From Armigeres subalbatus (lineage: Eukaryota > Arthropoda > Insecta > Diptera > Culicidae): a stretch of DNA of 64,000 bases. The DNA is taken from the NCBI RefSeq assembly GCF_024139115.2, contig NC_085140.1, positions 436,131,260-436,195,259 on the forward strand. Direction: 5' to 3'. Shown one piece after another: positions 32,286 to 41,208 of the stretch. The notes under the pieces are model-generated. The model saw only the letters and a program-made list of their open reading frames with translations. It did not search any database and had not been told where the DNA came from. A program made the translations under genes and the position numbers. Numbering within the stretch: position 1 is the first letter of the stretch; every line of letters begins with the position of its first letter.

Positions 32286-33343
32286 CATCTAGCGTACTCC
32301 GCGATGGCTACGGATGAAGCTATCAACGCCACGACCAAACGCGCACATTGACTGTCCCGATCGCCAGTTCTGAAAATTCTGTAAGATTCATGACCACTAA
32401 CCATCAAGCAGAAAATGCTTCGAGTATTTCAAGAAGCTTGAGATCCAGAGAATCCGAGTAGACCGAGGAGTCTCGTAGGTCCAAGCTCTAAAGGATTTCG
32501 AGGCATGCTCCGACTACGGTCAAACAGGATGCAAAAGTAACCACCGCAACCAAAGACCAGGGAATCCAGGAACTAAGGAAAGCCATCGTAGAAATACGTG
32601 AGAAAAACCAGTAAGCAGCTAAAGCAAAGGAAACCAGCGGAGCCAGCAAACGCCTGGAAACCGTTCAGAAGAGCAATACCATTGAGTAGCTGACCCGCAA
32701 AGTTTCCTACCTAACAGAAATAATCAACAAACTGCAAACCAAACTTGAAGTCAAGGACAAAATCATCAACAAGCTACGTGCTATGGTTCTACAGATAAAA
32801 AGGACAAACAATTATGGATCGGACCCTCGGGGGAGGGACAAGTGATCTGCCGAAATAGGTGAGAACGTCTACTAATCGGTCGAAGTAGGAGTATAGGAGT
32901 AGGTGGCCCTTCCCCATAACTGTGGCTCCCATGTATATCATCAACGGAAAGTTCCCCAAGCTGCAAAACAGGCTAAAACGGATTTTCGAAAAGCTGCCGT
33001 CGCGTCACCAGCTATCATAACGGCCATAGCAAAACACATATTCCACATAGTTTACTGCAACCAGATTTAGTAACAATCAAGTTGCTGCAACCATTTTTGT
33101 CCAACTTGTGCTGCTCGGGGGCTACCACGTCTTCCGCTCGAGCAACATTTGAGGCTACATACCTAATCATGGCATCGACATCTCGATAGCCTCGAGGTAT
33201 ATAGCCGGACGGTGCACTTGTCCACGGACGGGGGCCCTAGAGGTAGCGACCGCGCTTCGAGCCTCGTGGCGCTCGTTAGTCAACCGACAGAGTTCTCTCG
33301 CAGACCACGGCGAATCTATGACCGAGCATACTGAGCCACTACT
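32286..33343 (+). other. Probable remainder of the gag-bearing LINE, unreadable
   Basis: Frames are short and stop-rich. K/E/Q-rich pieces (ETVQKSNT, EIINKLQTKLEVKDK) suggest a degraded gag C-terminus at 32540-32800. No endonuclease or RT motif was seen, so ORF2 is largely deleted here. Confidence 0.35.
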
Positions 33344-33771
33344 AACAGGATTTCCAACGAGAACTAGCATTAGCATTGTTACGGTGTAATTCGTAGATTG
33401 GACACTACTCATGTTTTACTTTTGAGATCCTTATCTAGAATGCTATCAGAAATCAAGAAGGGGAGTGGTCCTTGATTCCAGTCTTAAACAAAAATAACAA
33501 AAGCATGAGGATTACTACTCCTGGCCACACCCATCTTCACCATAACTAGGGAGAGGAAGGAAGTGTAGATGTGGTACTTACTTAACGAGAGGCCACCGAC
33601 TTAGCGATACCCTCATAAGTACTACGGAGTAGGATAATGAGGAAGGTATTCGTTGGGTCAGGATTTGCCTGCAGCTGGCAATGTAACCGTGGTAGATCTT
33701 ACCCCGTAACACACCACGTAAAGATGTCTACCCAGCGTTACGGGTAGATAACAGGATTTCCAACGAGAACT
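33344..33771 (-). mobile_element. 384-bp LINE 3' fragment with 22-bp TSD
   Basis: A 22-bp direct repeat starting AACAGGATTTCCAACG lies at 33344-33365 and 33750-33771. The 384 bp between, read on the minus strand, end in TACACCGTAACAATGCTAATGCT, a tail of short repeats (AATGCT) next to the TSD, as in LINEs with simple-repeat tails. No ORF remains. It is 5'-truncated, and inserted in DNA between the gag and RNase H relics. Confidence 0.75.
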
Positions 33772-33989
33772 GGACCAAAAATCACCTAAATCCGTTATCG
33801 AGCTGTCTCATGTAATCCTTCGGGCAGCCAATAACTCCATGCCAAAAACCAGCCCGAATCCAAAGGTTTAACATTGGGAGGGGAAGCAGGAATAAGCATC
33901 TAAGCACATCAACTTCCATCGCTTGCCGGACATCTGTTCGGTTTTCTCGACGGAGCCGGAGCGGTCTTCGTAGTAGTCTTTGAACCAAG

Positions 33990-34450
33990 TAAAGGTCATA
34001 CACTCGTCGTGACGGACTCGGCGAGTGTCTTTGCACCACTGACCTCTGCAACCAATTGCCACCCCGTTATCCAGACAACCCAAGAGGCGCTCAACAGGAA
34101 CATGACCCTGATATGGGCCCCTGGACATTCTGGCATCCAGGGAAACGAGGACGCTGATTTTTTAACCAACATCGAGCGGATCAGCCCCTGCCTCCGTCGC
34201 GAGGTCCCTGCTGATGACGTTAAACTTTGGGAAAAGCACTAAATTTCCGTGGCATAGGCCAATGATTGGAAGAAAAAACATTTTTTGCAGAATGATCAAT
34301 AAGAACTCTATTCTCCATGGAGAGAACCTTCCAAACCGCCGAGAACTGGTAGTGCTCTCCCGTTTGCCCACTGGCCACACAAACATCTCACACTACCTGC
34401 GATCCAGAAATGTGAATCCTGCGACTGCCGAATAACCATATGTAATTTCT
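33990..34450 (+). pseudogene. LINE RNase H and C-terminus
   Basis: The plus strand frame at 34009-34242 encodes TDSASVFAPL, LIWAPGHSGIQGNEDADFLT and ADDVKLW. This is a well-kept RNase H C-terminal half with TDS, PGHSGI-GNE-AD. After a shift, NRRELVVLSRLPTGHTNISH and YLRSRNVNPA follow, the typical L-RLRTGHT-TH block before the terminal zinc-finger-like motif, which is lost. It may belong to the LINE whose gag is at 31950, with the middle deleted. Confidence 0.75.
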
Positions 34451-34577
34451 TCAACTCTTGCCCGCTTTAGGATGAGCCCCGAATGCTTAACAGCATAATT
34501 ATTATTGTCTCTATATATCTATTTGAAACTATATGAAGACCAGGACACGAAATATGGAAAATCTTTCGGAAATGGAA

Positions 34578-35745
34578 CACAAAACGGTTTAGGGTCATTT
34601 GGCCGAATGCCGTTTGGCCGAATGTCGTTTGGCCGAATGCCATTTGGCCGAAAGGGTCATTTGGCCGAATGTCGTTTGGCCGAATAGTTGAAGTAATAAG
34701 GAAGAATGAAGAAAGAAGAAGGAAGAAGAAGGAAGAAGCAAGAAAGAAAAATCAAGAAGAAGGGATAAGAATGAAGGAAGAAGGGATAAGAATGAAGGGA
34801 GGAAGGGATAAGAATGAAGGAAGAAAGAAAAAGGAAGAAAGAAGAAGGCAGACGCAAGAAGGAAGAAGGAAGAGGGAAGGAGGAAGAAGGAAGAAAGAAG
34901 AAGAAAGATGGAAGATGGAAGAAGGAAAAAGGACGAAGGAAAAAGGAAGAAGGAAAAAAGAAGAAGGAAAAAGGAAGAATGAAGAAGGAAGAATAAGAAA
35001 GAAGAAGGAAGAAAGAAAAAAGAAAAAAGAAAAAAAAAGAAGGAAGAAGGGAGAGGGAAGAAAGAAGAAGGAAGAAGGAAGAAGGAAGAAGAAAGAAGGA
35101 AGAAAGAAGAAGGAAGAAGGAAGAAAGAAGAAGGCAGAAATAAGAAGGAAGAAGGAAGAAAAAGAAGGAAGAAGGCAGAAGGAAGAAGGAAGAAGGAAGA
35201 AGAAAAAAGGAAGAAAGAAGAAGGAAGAAAGAAGAAAGAAGAAAAAAGGAAGAAGAAAGAAAGAAGAAAGAAGAAAAAAGAACGAAGAAGGAAAAATTAA
35301 GAAGGTAGAAGGAAGAAGGAAGAAGGAAGAAAAAAGAAGGAAGAAGAAAAAAGGAAGAAAGAAGAAGGAAGAAAGAAGAAAAAAGAAAGATGAAGGAAGA
35401 AGGAAAAATTAGGAAGGTAGAAGGAAGAAGGAAGAAGAAAGAAGAAAGAAATAAGAAGGAAGAAGGAAGAAAAAGAAGGAAGAAGGCAGAAGGAAGAAAG
35501 AAGAAGGAAGAAGGCAAAAGTAAGATGGATGATGGAAGAAGAAAGAAGGAAGAAGAAAGAAGAAATAAAGAAGAAGGATAAAGGAAGAAAGAAGAAGGAA
35601 GAAGGCCGAAGGTAGAAGGAAAAAGGAAGATGGATGATGGAAGAAGGAAGAAGGAAGAAGGAAAAAGGAAGAAGGTAAAAGGAAGAATGCCAAATGGCAT
35701 TCGGCCAAACGGCATTCGGCCAAATGGCCTGACACCCACAAAACG
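34578..35745. mobile_element. Foldback element B with TTTGGCCGAATG arms and 9-bp TSD
   Basis: CACAAAACG is duplicated exactly at 34578-34586 and 35737-35745. The insert begins GTTTAGGGTCATTTGGCCGA and ends with the inverse of GGTGTCAGGCCATTTGGCCG. The left arm (34596-34685) has six copies of (C)GTTTGGCCGAATG words. The right arm (35692-35730) has three inverted copies. The core is a purine tract of about 1 kb. The outer bases match foldback A (GGGTTAGGGACA against GTTTAGGGTCA), and both have 9-bp TSDs, pointing to the same mobilising system. No transposase. Confidence 0.82.
34700..35690 (+). repeat. GAAGAA/GGAAGA purine tract of about 1 kb
   Basis: Almost pure A/G on the plus strand, built from AAGAAGGAAGAAG variants, with rare T (GATGGATGATGG) and C. 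It gives long lysine/glutamate frames on plus and Phe/Leu/Ser frames on minus (up to 377 codons), which are by-products of composition. It forms the core of foldback B. Homopurine mirror-like tracts of this length can adopt triplex structures. Confidence 0.95.
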
Positions 35746-36328
35746 ACCCCCTGAAACAACGAACTTGACCCCGCTCGGATCCTGTGCCAACCATGGCTAT
35801 ATTTTTTTTAACATACACCTGAATCGGTACCCATCTGGACCGACTATCTAGACATAGAAAAACAAATTTGCATCGGTAACCCTCCGGTCCAACCTTACGA
35901 ACTAGAATAAAAAATTACACTCTGTAGACCACATATTGTCAGATATTTGCTTTCGATAAGAGATGAGTCAGCCCCAGGGCTTCAATTCTCTATTTTAAAG
36001 ATATAAAAAGAAAAAAATGGGAAGTTTTTGGGCATTTAGAAATGTTGAATAAGTTAATTGAAACTACTTAAACTATGTACAAATGGAACTTTTTTAGTCA
36101 AATTTAATTAAATTATAAAGCCAGACAAGAAATGAAACTTAAAAACTAGACATAAATAGGTTGAAAGTTCAAATGTCATACACAATATGGGCACATATAA
36201 CACTGGACACATCAATGAGCTACACATGCAAATACATTTTGACACAGACACAATTTGATAACATACTAAAACAACGCAAAAATCACAAAAATGAGAAACA
36301 TTTTTATAAAATCGCGTTATGAAGAACT
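35746..36328. other. Stretch without recognised genes
   Basis: AT-rich. The phrases AATCGGTACCCATCTGGACCG and CATCGGTAACCCTCCGGTCC near 35820-35900 look like two diverged copies of one motif. Otherwise nothing. Confidence 0.4.
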
Positions 36329-36614
36329 GAAATAGTAACCATCTTCTTCTTCTTATTGACATTACGCCTCGCAGCTTAGTGTTCATTAAACACTTCCATA
36401 GATATTAACTGCGAGGTTTCTAAGCCAGGTTACCATTTTTGCATTCGTATATCATGAGGCTAACACGATGATACTTTTATGCCCAGGAAAGTCGAGACAA
36501 TTTCCAATCCGAAAATTGCCTAGACCGGCACCGGGAATCGAACCCAGCCACCCTCATCATGGTCTTGCTTTGTAGCCGCGCATCTTATCGCACGGCTAAG
36601 GAAATAGTAACCAT
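36329..36614 (-). mobile_element. Feilai-type tRNA-derived SINE with 14-bp TSD
   Basis: GAAATAGTAACCAT is duplicated exactly at 36329-36342 and 36601-36614. The SINE (36343-36600, minus) starts with a tRNA-like head (TTAGCCGTGCGATAAGATG as A-box region, then GGGTTCGATTCCCGG as B box), continues with GGCAATTTTCGGATTGGAAA and CGTGTTAGCCTCATGATATA, and ends in (AAG)n (minus strand). This structure agrees with Feilai SINEs described from Aedes aegypti; the name comes from memory of that family. It looks full-length. Confidence 0.85.
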
Positions 36615-39560
36615 ATCATTCTCATATTCGTAGCTTAATTATTTGGACATTTAAAATATAATAAAATTTGAAAAATAGTACTTTCGTGTAAAATAGTTTT
36701 ATCAGGGCAGTATTTCTTTTGTTTTGTCGTATTCGCATACAAACCGAAAATGTTTATAATTTCTTACTTTTTCATCCCTCCAATGCCTACCGCACCAAAT
36801 TTGATTTCGTTAGTTTTCGTTCCTTCGAAAATAAATAAAGCAGGACCACAACATGTGAATTCAATTTCACAAGAGTACTGCACGAACGTGTCTCTTTGAA
36901 AACACGTACGGCCACCATGTTGAAAAAAAAACTAAAATAATAACTGCTCCAACCGGATCGTTGCTACTAAGCAAACCATCATCACCGCCTGTCAGTGCCT
37001 ACCTGGCCTTAATTCACGAATTTTGGTGGATTGAGGGTATCACATCGCATTACACGACTCAATTATTAGGTTAATATATCATCCGGCAGTCATGCCGCAG
37101 CGGAGACCACAGCTACAGCGGTTAATGCCCGATTCATGTTCTGCGCACCGCCGTAATCCGATTTCTTCAAGATGACGACTTGATCCCCTGGCCGCCGTCG
37201 TCGTCGTCGTCGTGATCGATTCCCCACTTTCGCTTTCCCAATCGGCGCAAAACGAACGGACGCTTCACTGTTGTTTTCGTGATCTATAAAACAAAATGCT
37301 ACGGTTTCTGTTAAGAGCCTAGAATGTGCTGCTTTTGAGCTGGGTGCGGTGTGGACGGCACCTTTGCCATTTGTCGTGTGAGAATCTAAAGCCACTTCGA
37401 GAGGCGAGGACGGACCGTTCGCAACCAGCACCTCGATGACCTCCTTTGTTCTGTCATGAGGGAACAATTTAAAATTCAAATTAAAGCCAGTCTACGGGGC
37501 GCTCCGGAGCTGACCCAAACAAGAAGCAACAGCAGCTGCTGCTGGTGCCGGCTTGTGTATTTAAGTCGCTCATAGAAAAGTTGAACGTTTCCTACTTGTT
37601 AGTCAAGCCTGCACATGAGACTCTCCAAGTCTGTCAAACGGCGGAAGATCGATGCAATTATCATTAATGTGCTCCCCCACCGCGCTCCATCTATGTGCCC
37701 CTTCACAAAAGTTGTCAGATGCGATAGCAAATGTTCAAAGCTAGTCAATCTGCCTACCCAGATCAGTTGAAGAGCCTGCCACCCTTTAGGATAATTTCAA
37801 AGACAACGACAGTACAGTCAATCCGGTGGCAGGCGATATTGTAAGGAGTGACAAGGATGTTGAATTGAATTTATTTTATTTATACTTGTTTAAACGATTC
37901 ACAACAGGAAGATTTTAGATGTGTGTTAGATAATAAATTATAGAACCTGTAATGCCGATTGAAGCAGAACCGACTGTAATAGGTACTAGCTACTAGATAG
38001 CAGGAAAATAAATTTGTCAAGATTATGGTGCTGTGGGAACCGTGAGCACGGCTACCAAGAGCAGGAGGAGTTCAGTTTAACAAACGACTCTATTTTTATT
38101 GAGGTCTCAGCGCTGATCTAGACCGATGATGGAGCCTGCAGCCTGCAGAGATAAGCATCAATCTTCGCAATGCTGAAGCGAACGGACGAAACGGAAAGCC
38201 TTGGGGCCTAACCAGCAATGTGTTTGGCCTCTAGATTTCCCACGTGATGCACGAGTGTGGATCGCACAGATGTATGCTTGCTTGCTGCCACCCATTAGTA
38301 TCAGTATGTCGGGGTGAACCTGGATTGAGCCATTTGATTCGCTGTGTATCGTTCAGATGTACTTAATCTTGAACATATGAAACCTTTTACTTTTATGTGC
38401 ATCGGGTGTGTTGAAGCTTATTAATGAATTATAATTTCGAATGCAAAGGGAATATTCTATGATCTAATCACCGGGATGGTCAAATTGAAAATCACTGCTT
38501 ATTATATACCTACTGCAGATCAGTGAGGCTCACTAAATACGTGTAGTCATGATCAAGCGATCAAGGATGTGTATCGTGATAAACAGATCAACGCTTCAAA
38601 CGATTGCCGACCTGCTCTCATCAGATAGTTTCTACAACTACTCTAAACTAGAAACCAGATCGTTCGGGATGCGAAACCCGGTTCTTTACCTGAAAAGGTC
38701 AAATTCCACGTTACCTGTTTGGCGTCCCGCACAGCCTAGAATTTCAACCACGCCCAATTCGCGCACCCTTTCAAGAGCCATCACACCAACTTCATTTGTG
38801 CACTCAAATGACCCATTGTGAGGGCACTTATCACTTCATCGCTCATCACGTTCACGCTTTTCAGGGCAAACCAAGGTGGAGAAAATTTATGCCAAGCTAC
38901 ACCCCCATTCCAGTAAGGTACCTACTTTTGTTTCTGACGAAGAACAATAAAATAAACTCTAAACGTCATCCAGCGTCGTCGCCGTCGTCGAGCGCCAGTT
39001 CTTATACACCACCAATCGATCGACCCTTTGGAAATGGCGGCGGCGGTGGCTCTGTATGCAATAGGACGATCCTCGCCAGTTTGGGTGTGCTTGTTGAGCA
39101 TTTGCGCATTTTATGTAACTCGACCTCTAGCAGCACGCTTTGCACGGGGGGAACGGAGTGATCACAACAAACCGCCAAACGGGCGCGCGAGGACCACAAA
39201 ACTTGCGCTGGAGAATTATTGCTTTCGGTTGACATTTAATCTTTGGGTTCTTTAGTGTGGCACATTGGGCTCGTGCCTTGTGGAAAGAACAGGTCTTGTC
39301 GGGGGTGTTGTTACTGTCGATGGCGCCCCAATTGCTCTATTGATAGGTCTGGTAGTTTGCACAGAAATAGCTGGCTCGGGGATTTGTTATAAAGGTCAAA
39401 ACACTTAATTGGCATCACGCCGAATGTTCTCACTTCTCTAATCAGTGCACGCAGCTACTGTTTAAGTTTTTTGGTATTGGTTACTTTTTATAGTGCACAT
39501 TTTCAAAGATGAAGAGTAAAGATGAAAATCATATTTTCTTGAAAGGAAAATAATTTCTAT
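36615..39560. other. Mostly unique DNA, no firm gene
   Basis: No transposon ends or domains were recognised. A 129-codon minus frame (37090-37479) has an arginine run from a (CGT)n repeat and no known motif. 37500-37620 contains GTGTATTTAAGTCGC, a possible TATA-like site with no supporting gene. 38540-39250 is also unique in appearance, with (CGG)/(GTC) triplet runs. These blocks stand out by lower AT content and could be regulatory or contain small untranslated exons. I cannot show it. Confidence 0.35.
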
Positions 39561-39639
39561 ATCATTTAGATATTAAATGTTTGAAAACCATCTCTAACAT
39601 GTTTGGCATGCTCATACCCAACGGTTTTATCAACAAGTG

Positions 39640-39900
39640 GAAATTTCCCAGGACAAAATCTATTCCAATTTTTTTTTTTTCCAAAGAAAATTGAAGGGAT
39701 TTTCCAAATTTTGTTGAATTTACGTGTAAAAATCTTCTGAATTCCCATTGTTGAATTCTTTAGAACTTCCATGGGAAATTGTTCCAATTTTTTACGGAAA
39801 ATGTTCAGAATTTCTGCGGATAGTCTTTCGGAATTTCTAATGATTATTCTTTGGAATTTTCACCGGATATTCTTTGGGATTTTTACAGAAAATTCTTTTC
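39640..39900. repeat. GGAATTC-rich low-complexity patch
   Basis: AATTCTTTAGAACTTCCATG and GGAAATTGTTCC-like variants, the same family of simple sequence as at 17405-18840. Confidence 0.6.
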
Positions 39901-40050
39901 AATCGTCTAGTGTTCGATTCCCGCCCGGTAAGGAAGAAACTTTTCGTGATCGAATAATTCTCCACTGGTCCACTGGGTGTTATGTGTCCTGTCCGTTGTC
40001 TAGGTGTTAAGTGTTCTGTTCAGTCTGTACGACTTATGGTCGAAGACGGT
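39901..40050 (+). mobile_element. SINE fragment with B box
   Basis: It starts at a B-box-like AGTGTTCGATTCCCGCCCGG, without A box, and continues into a body (GATCGAATAATTCTCC, GTGTCCTGTCCGTTGTC, GACTTATGGTCGAAG) ending at a T-rich boundary shared with the next SINE. It is a tRNA-derived SINE lacking its head. Confidence 0.45.
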
Positions 40051-40322
40051 GTTCCTGTCTTTTTTTTTAATATCCGTACATTCCAACTGCAACTTGGCCT
40101 GCTTTCCAACTTAGTATTGTATTAGCATTTCCTCAGTTATTAATTGAAAGCTTTTCTATGCCAGCAATTGCACGAGTATGTATCTTGTGTGGCAAGCCCA
40201 TGGAGTCGAGAATGTTTCCAAGCCGAAAACATCCTAAGCCGGACTGAGAATCGAACTCGCCATCTTTGGATTGAAAATCCTACGCCTTTACTCGCAAGAC
40301 TACTGGCGACCCCAAGCGAATA
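40051..40322 (-). mobile_element. tRNA-derived SINE, Feilai-related
   Basis: On the minus strand: GTCGCCAGTAGTCTTGCGAG (A-box region), GCGAGTTCGATTCTCAG (B box), GGCTTAGGATGTTTTCGG, ATTGCTGGCATAGAAAAGC, TTAATAACTGAGGAAATGC and a poly(A)-like tail at 40056-40068. The body order matches the SINE at 36343-36600 with considerable divergence. No TSD is recognised. Confidence 0.6.
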
Positions 40323-40331
40323 ACACAGTAG

Positions 40332-40634
40332 GCCAGGGGTTCCCGTAGCGTAGTTGGCTACACGTTCGCCTTACAAGCGCATGGGCATGGGTTCGATTCC
40401 CAGCCCCTTCACCAAACCCTCGTCAGTCGTCGGATCCGCAGTCCATACGATGGCGCCTTACCGTCACGGCTGCCTGATGACGACTAACAACTTGTTCTTT
40501 TTGGAGGCATTCCTCCAACGTTACCCGCATAATTGGCAACCGAACAATGCAACGATCATTGGATACACGACATGAACGAACGGATACAACGGACTCACGA
40601 TGAGATGGACTGGCTATAACAACAACAATATTGA
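40332..40634 (+). mobile_element. tRNA-derived SINE with (AAC)n tail
   Basis: The head GGTTCCCGTAGCGTAGTTGG and GGGTTCGATTCCCAGCCCC are consecutive A and B boxes. The anticodon-like loop CTTACAA with TAC suggests a valine-type ancestor, though the anticodon stem has a mismatch. The body runs through CGTCACGGCTGCCTGATGAC to an ATAACAACAACAATA tail. It lies in tandem after the minus-strand SINE. Confidence 0.65.
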
Positions 40635-41208
40635 GTAATGGAAATCCAGAAATAGATTCTGTCTGGATTCTGTACAGCAGAATATCACACTAGATCTCGG
40701 CACAGTATCGGTTAAGTAACACAGAACGCCTAACAAATAAAGAAGGGCATAAAGAATCAAGCAGAATACAATATTTTGGTCTTAGCTGATCGTAACTAAA
40801 CAATTGAATAAAGTTAGTAATATATGATATACCCTTTTCAAATATTGTACATTTATACAAAATAGCTGTACAAAAATAGTACATTTATTTGCCAAATTAG
40901 GCCGATACAAATATTTAAAAACTATTTTGTCAGTCGTATTTCTCCAGTAAGCGGATCGGCCGGTCTTCGAAATTTGGTTTTGCTTTGTGCGGAAGGCGAA
41001 ACGATTGGCCGGTCACCGAAATTTTGTACTGCTTTGTGCGGGTGAGTAAATTAAGAGTTTTAAGTAGCCATCGATCATCGAGCAAGTAAGTACGGTACGT
41101 GTTTTAGTCGTCGGGAAAATAATAAAACATCTACTTTGTGTTCGATGGCTCATGCGCATGTATTGCGCTTTGCTTCGATCGAAACAAGCGCGATCTTTGA
41201 TAGTTTGA
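40635..41208. other. Stretch with a short tandem pair and shared 30-bp motif
   Basis: GGCCGATACAAATATTTAAA at about 40900 is also found at about 54615. At 40955-41040, GGCCGGTC-TCGAAAT and TGCTTTGTGCGG occur twice about 58 bp apart, followed by GGGTGAGTAA, which resembles a 5' splice site but has no supporting exon. Confidence 0.4.

Noticed and set aside
34657..35818. Long Phe/Leu/Ser frame (377 codons, minus) and Lys/Glu frames (plus)
   Set aside because: Compositional by-products of the GAAGAA tract.
37090..37479. 129-codon minus-strand frame with arginine run
   Set aside because: The R run comes from a (CGT)n repeat, there is no recognisable domain and no splice or promoter evidence.
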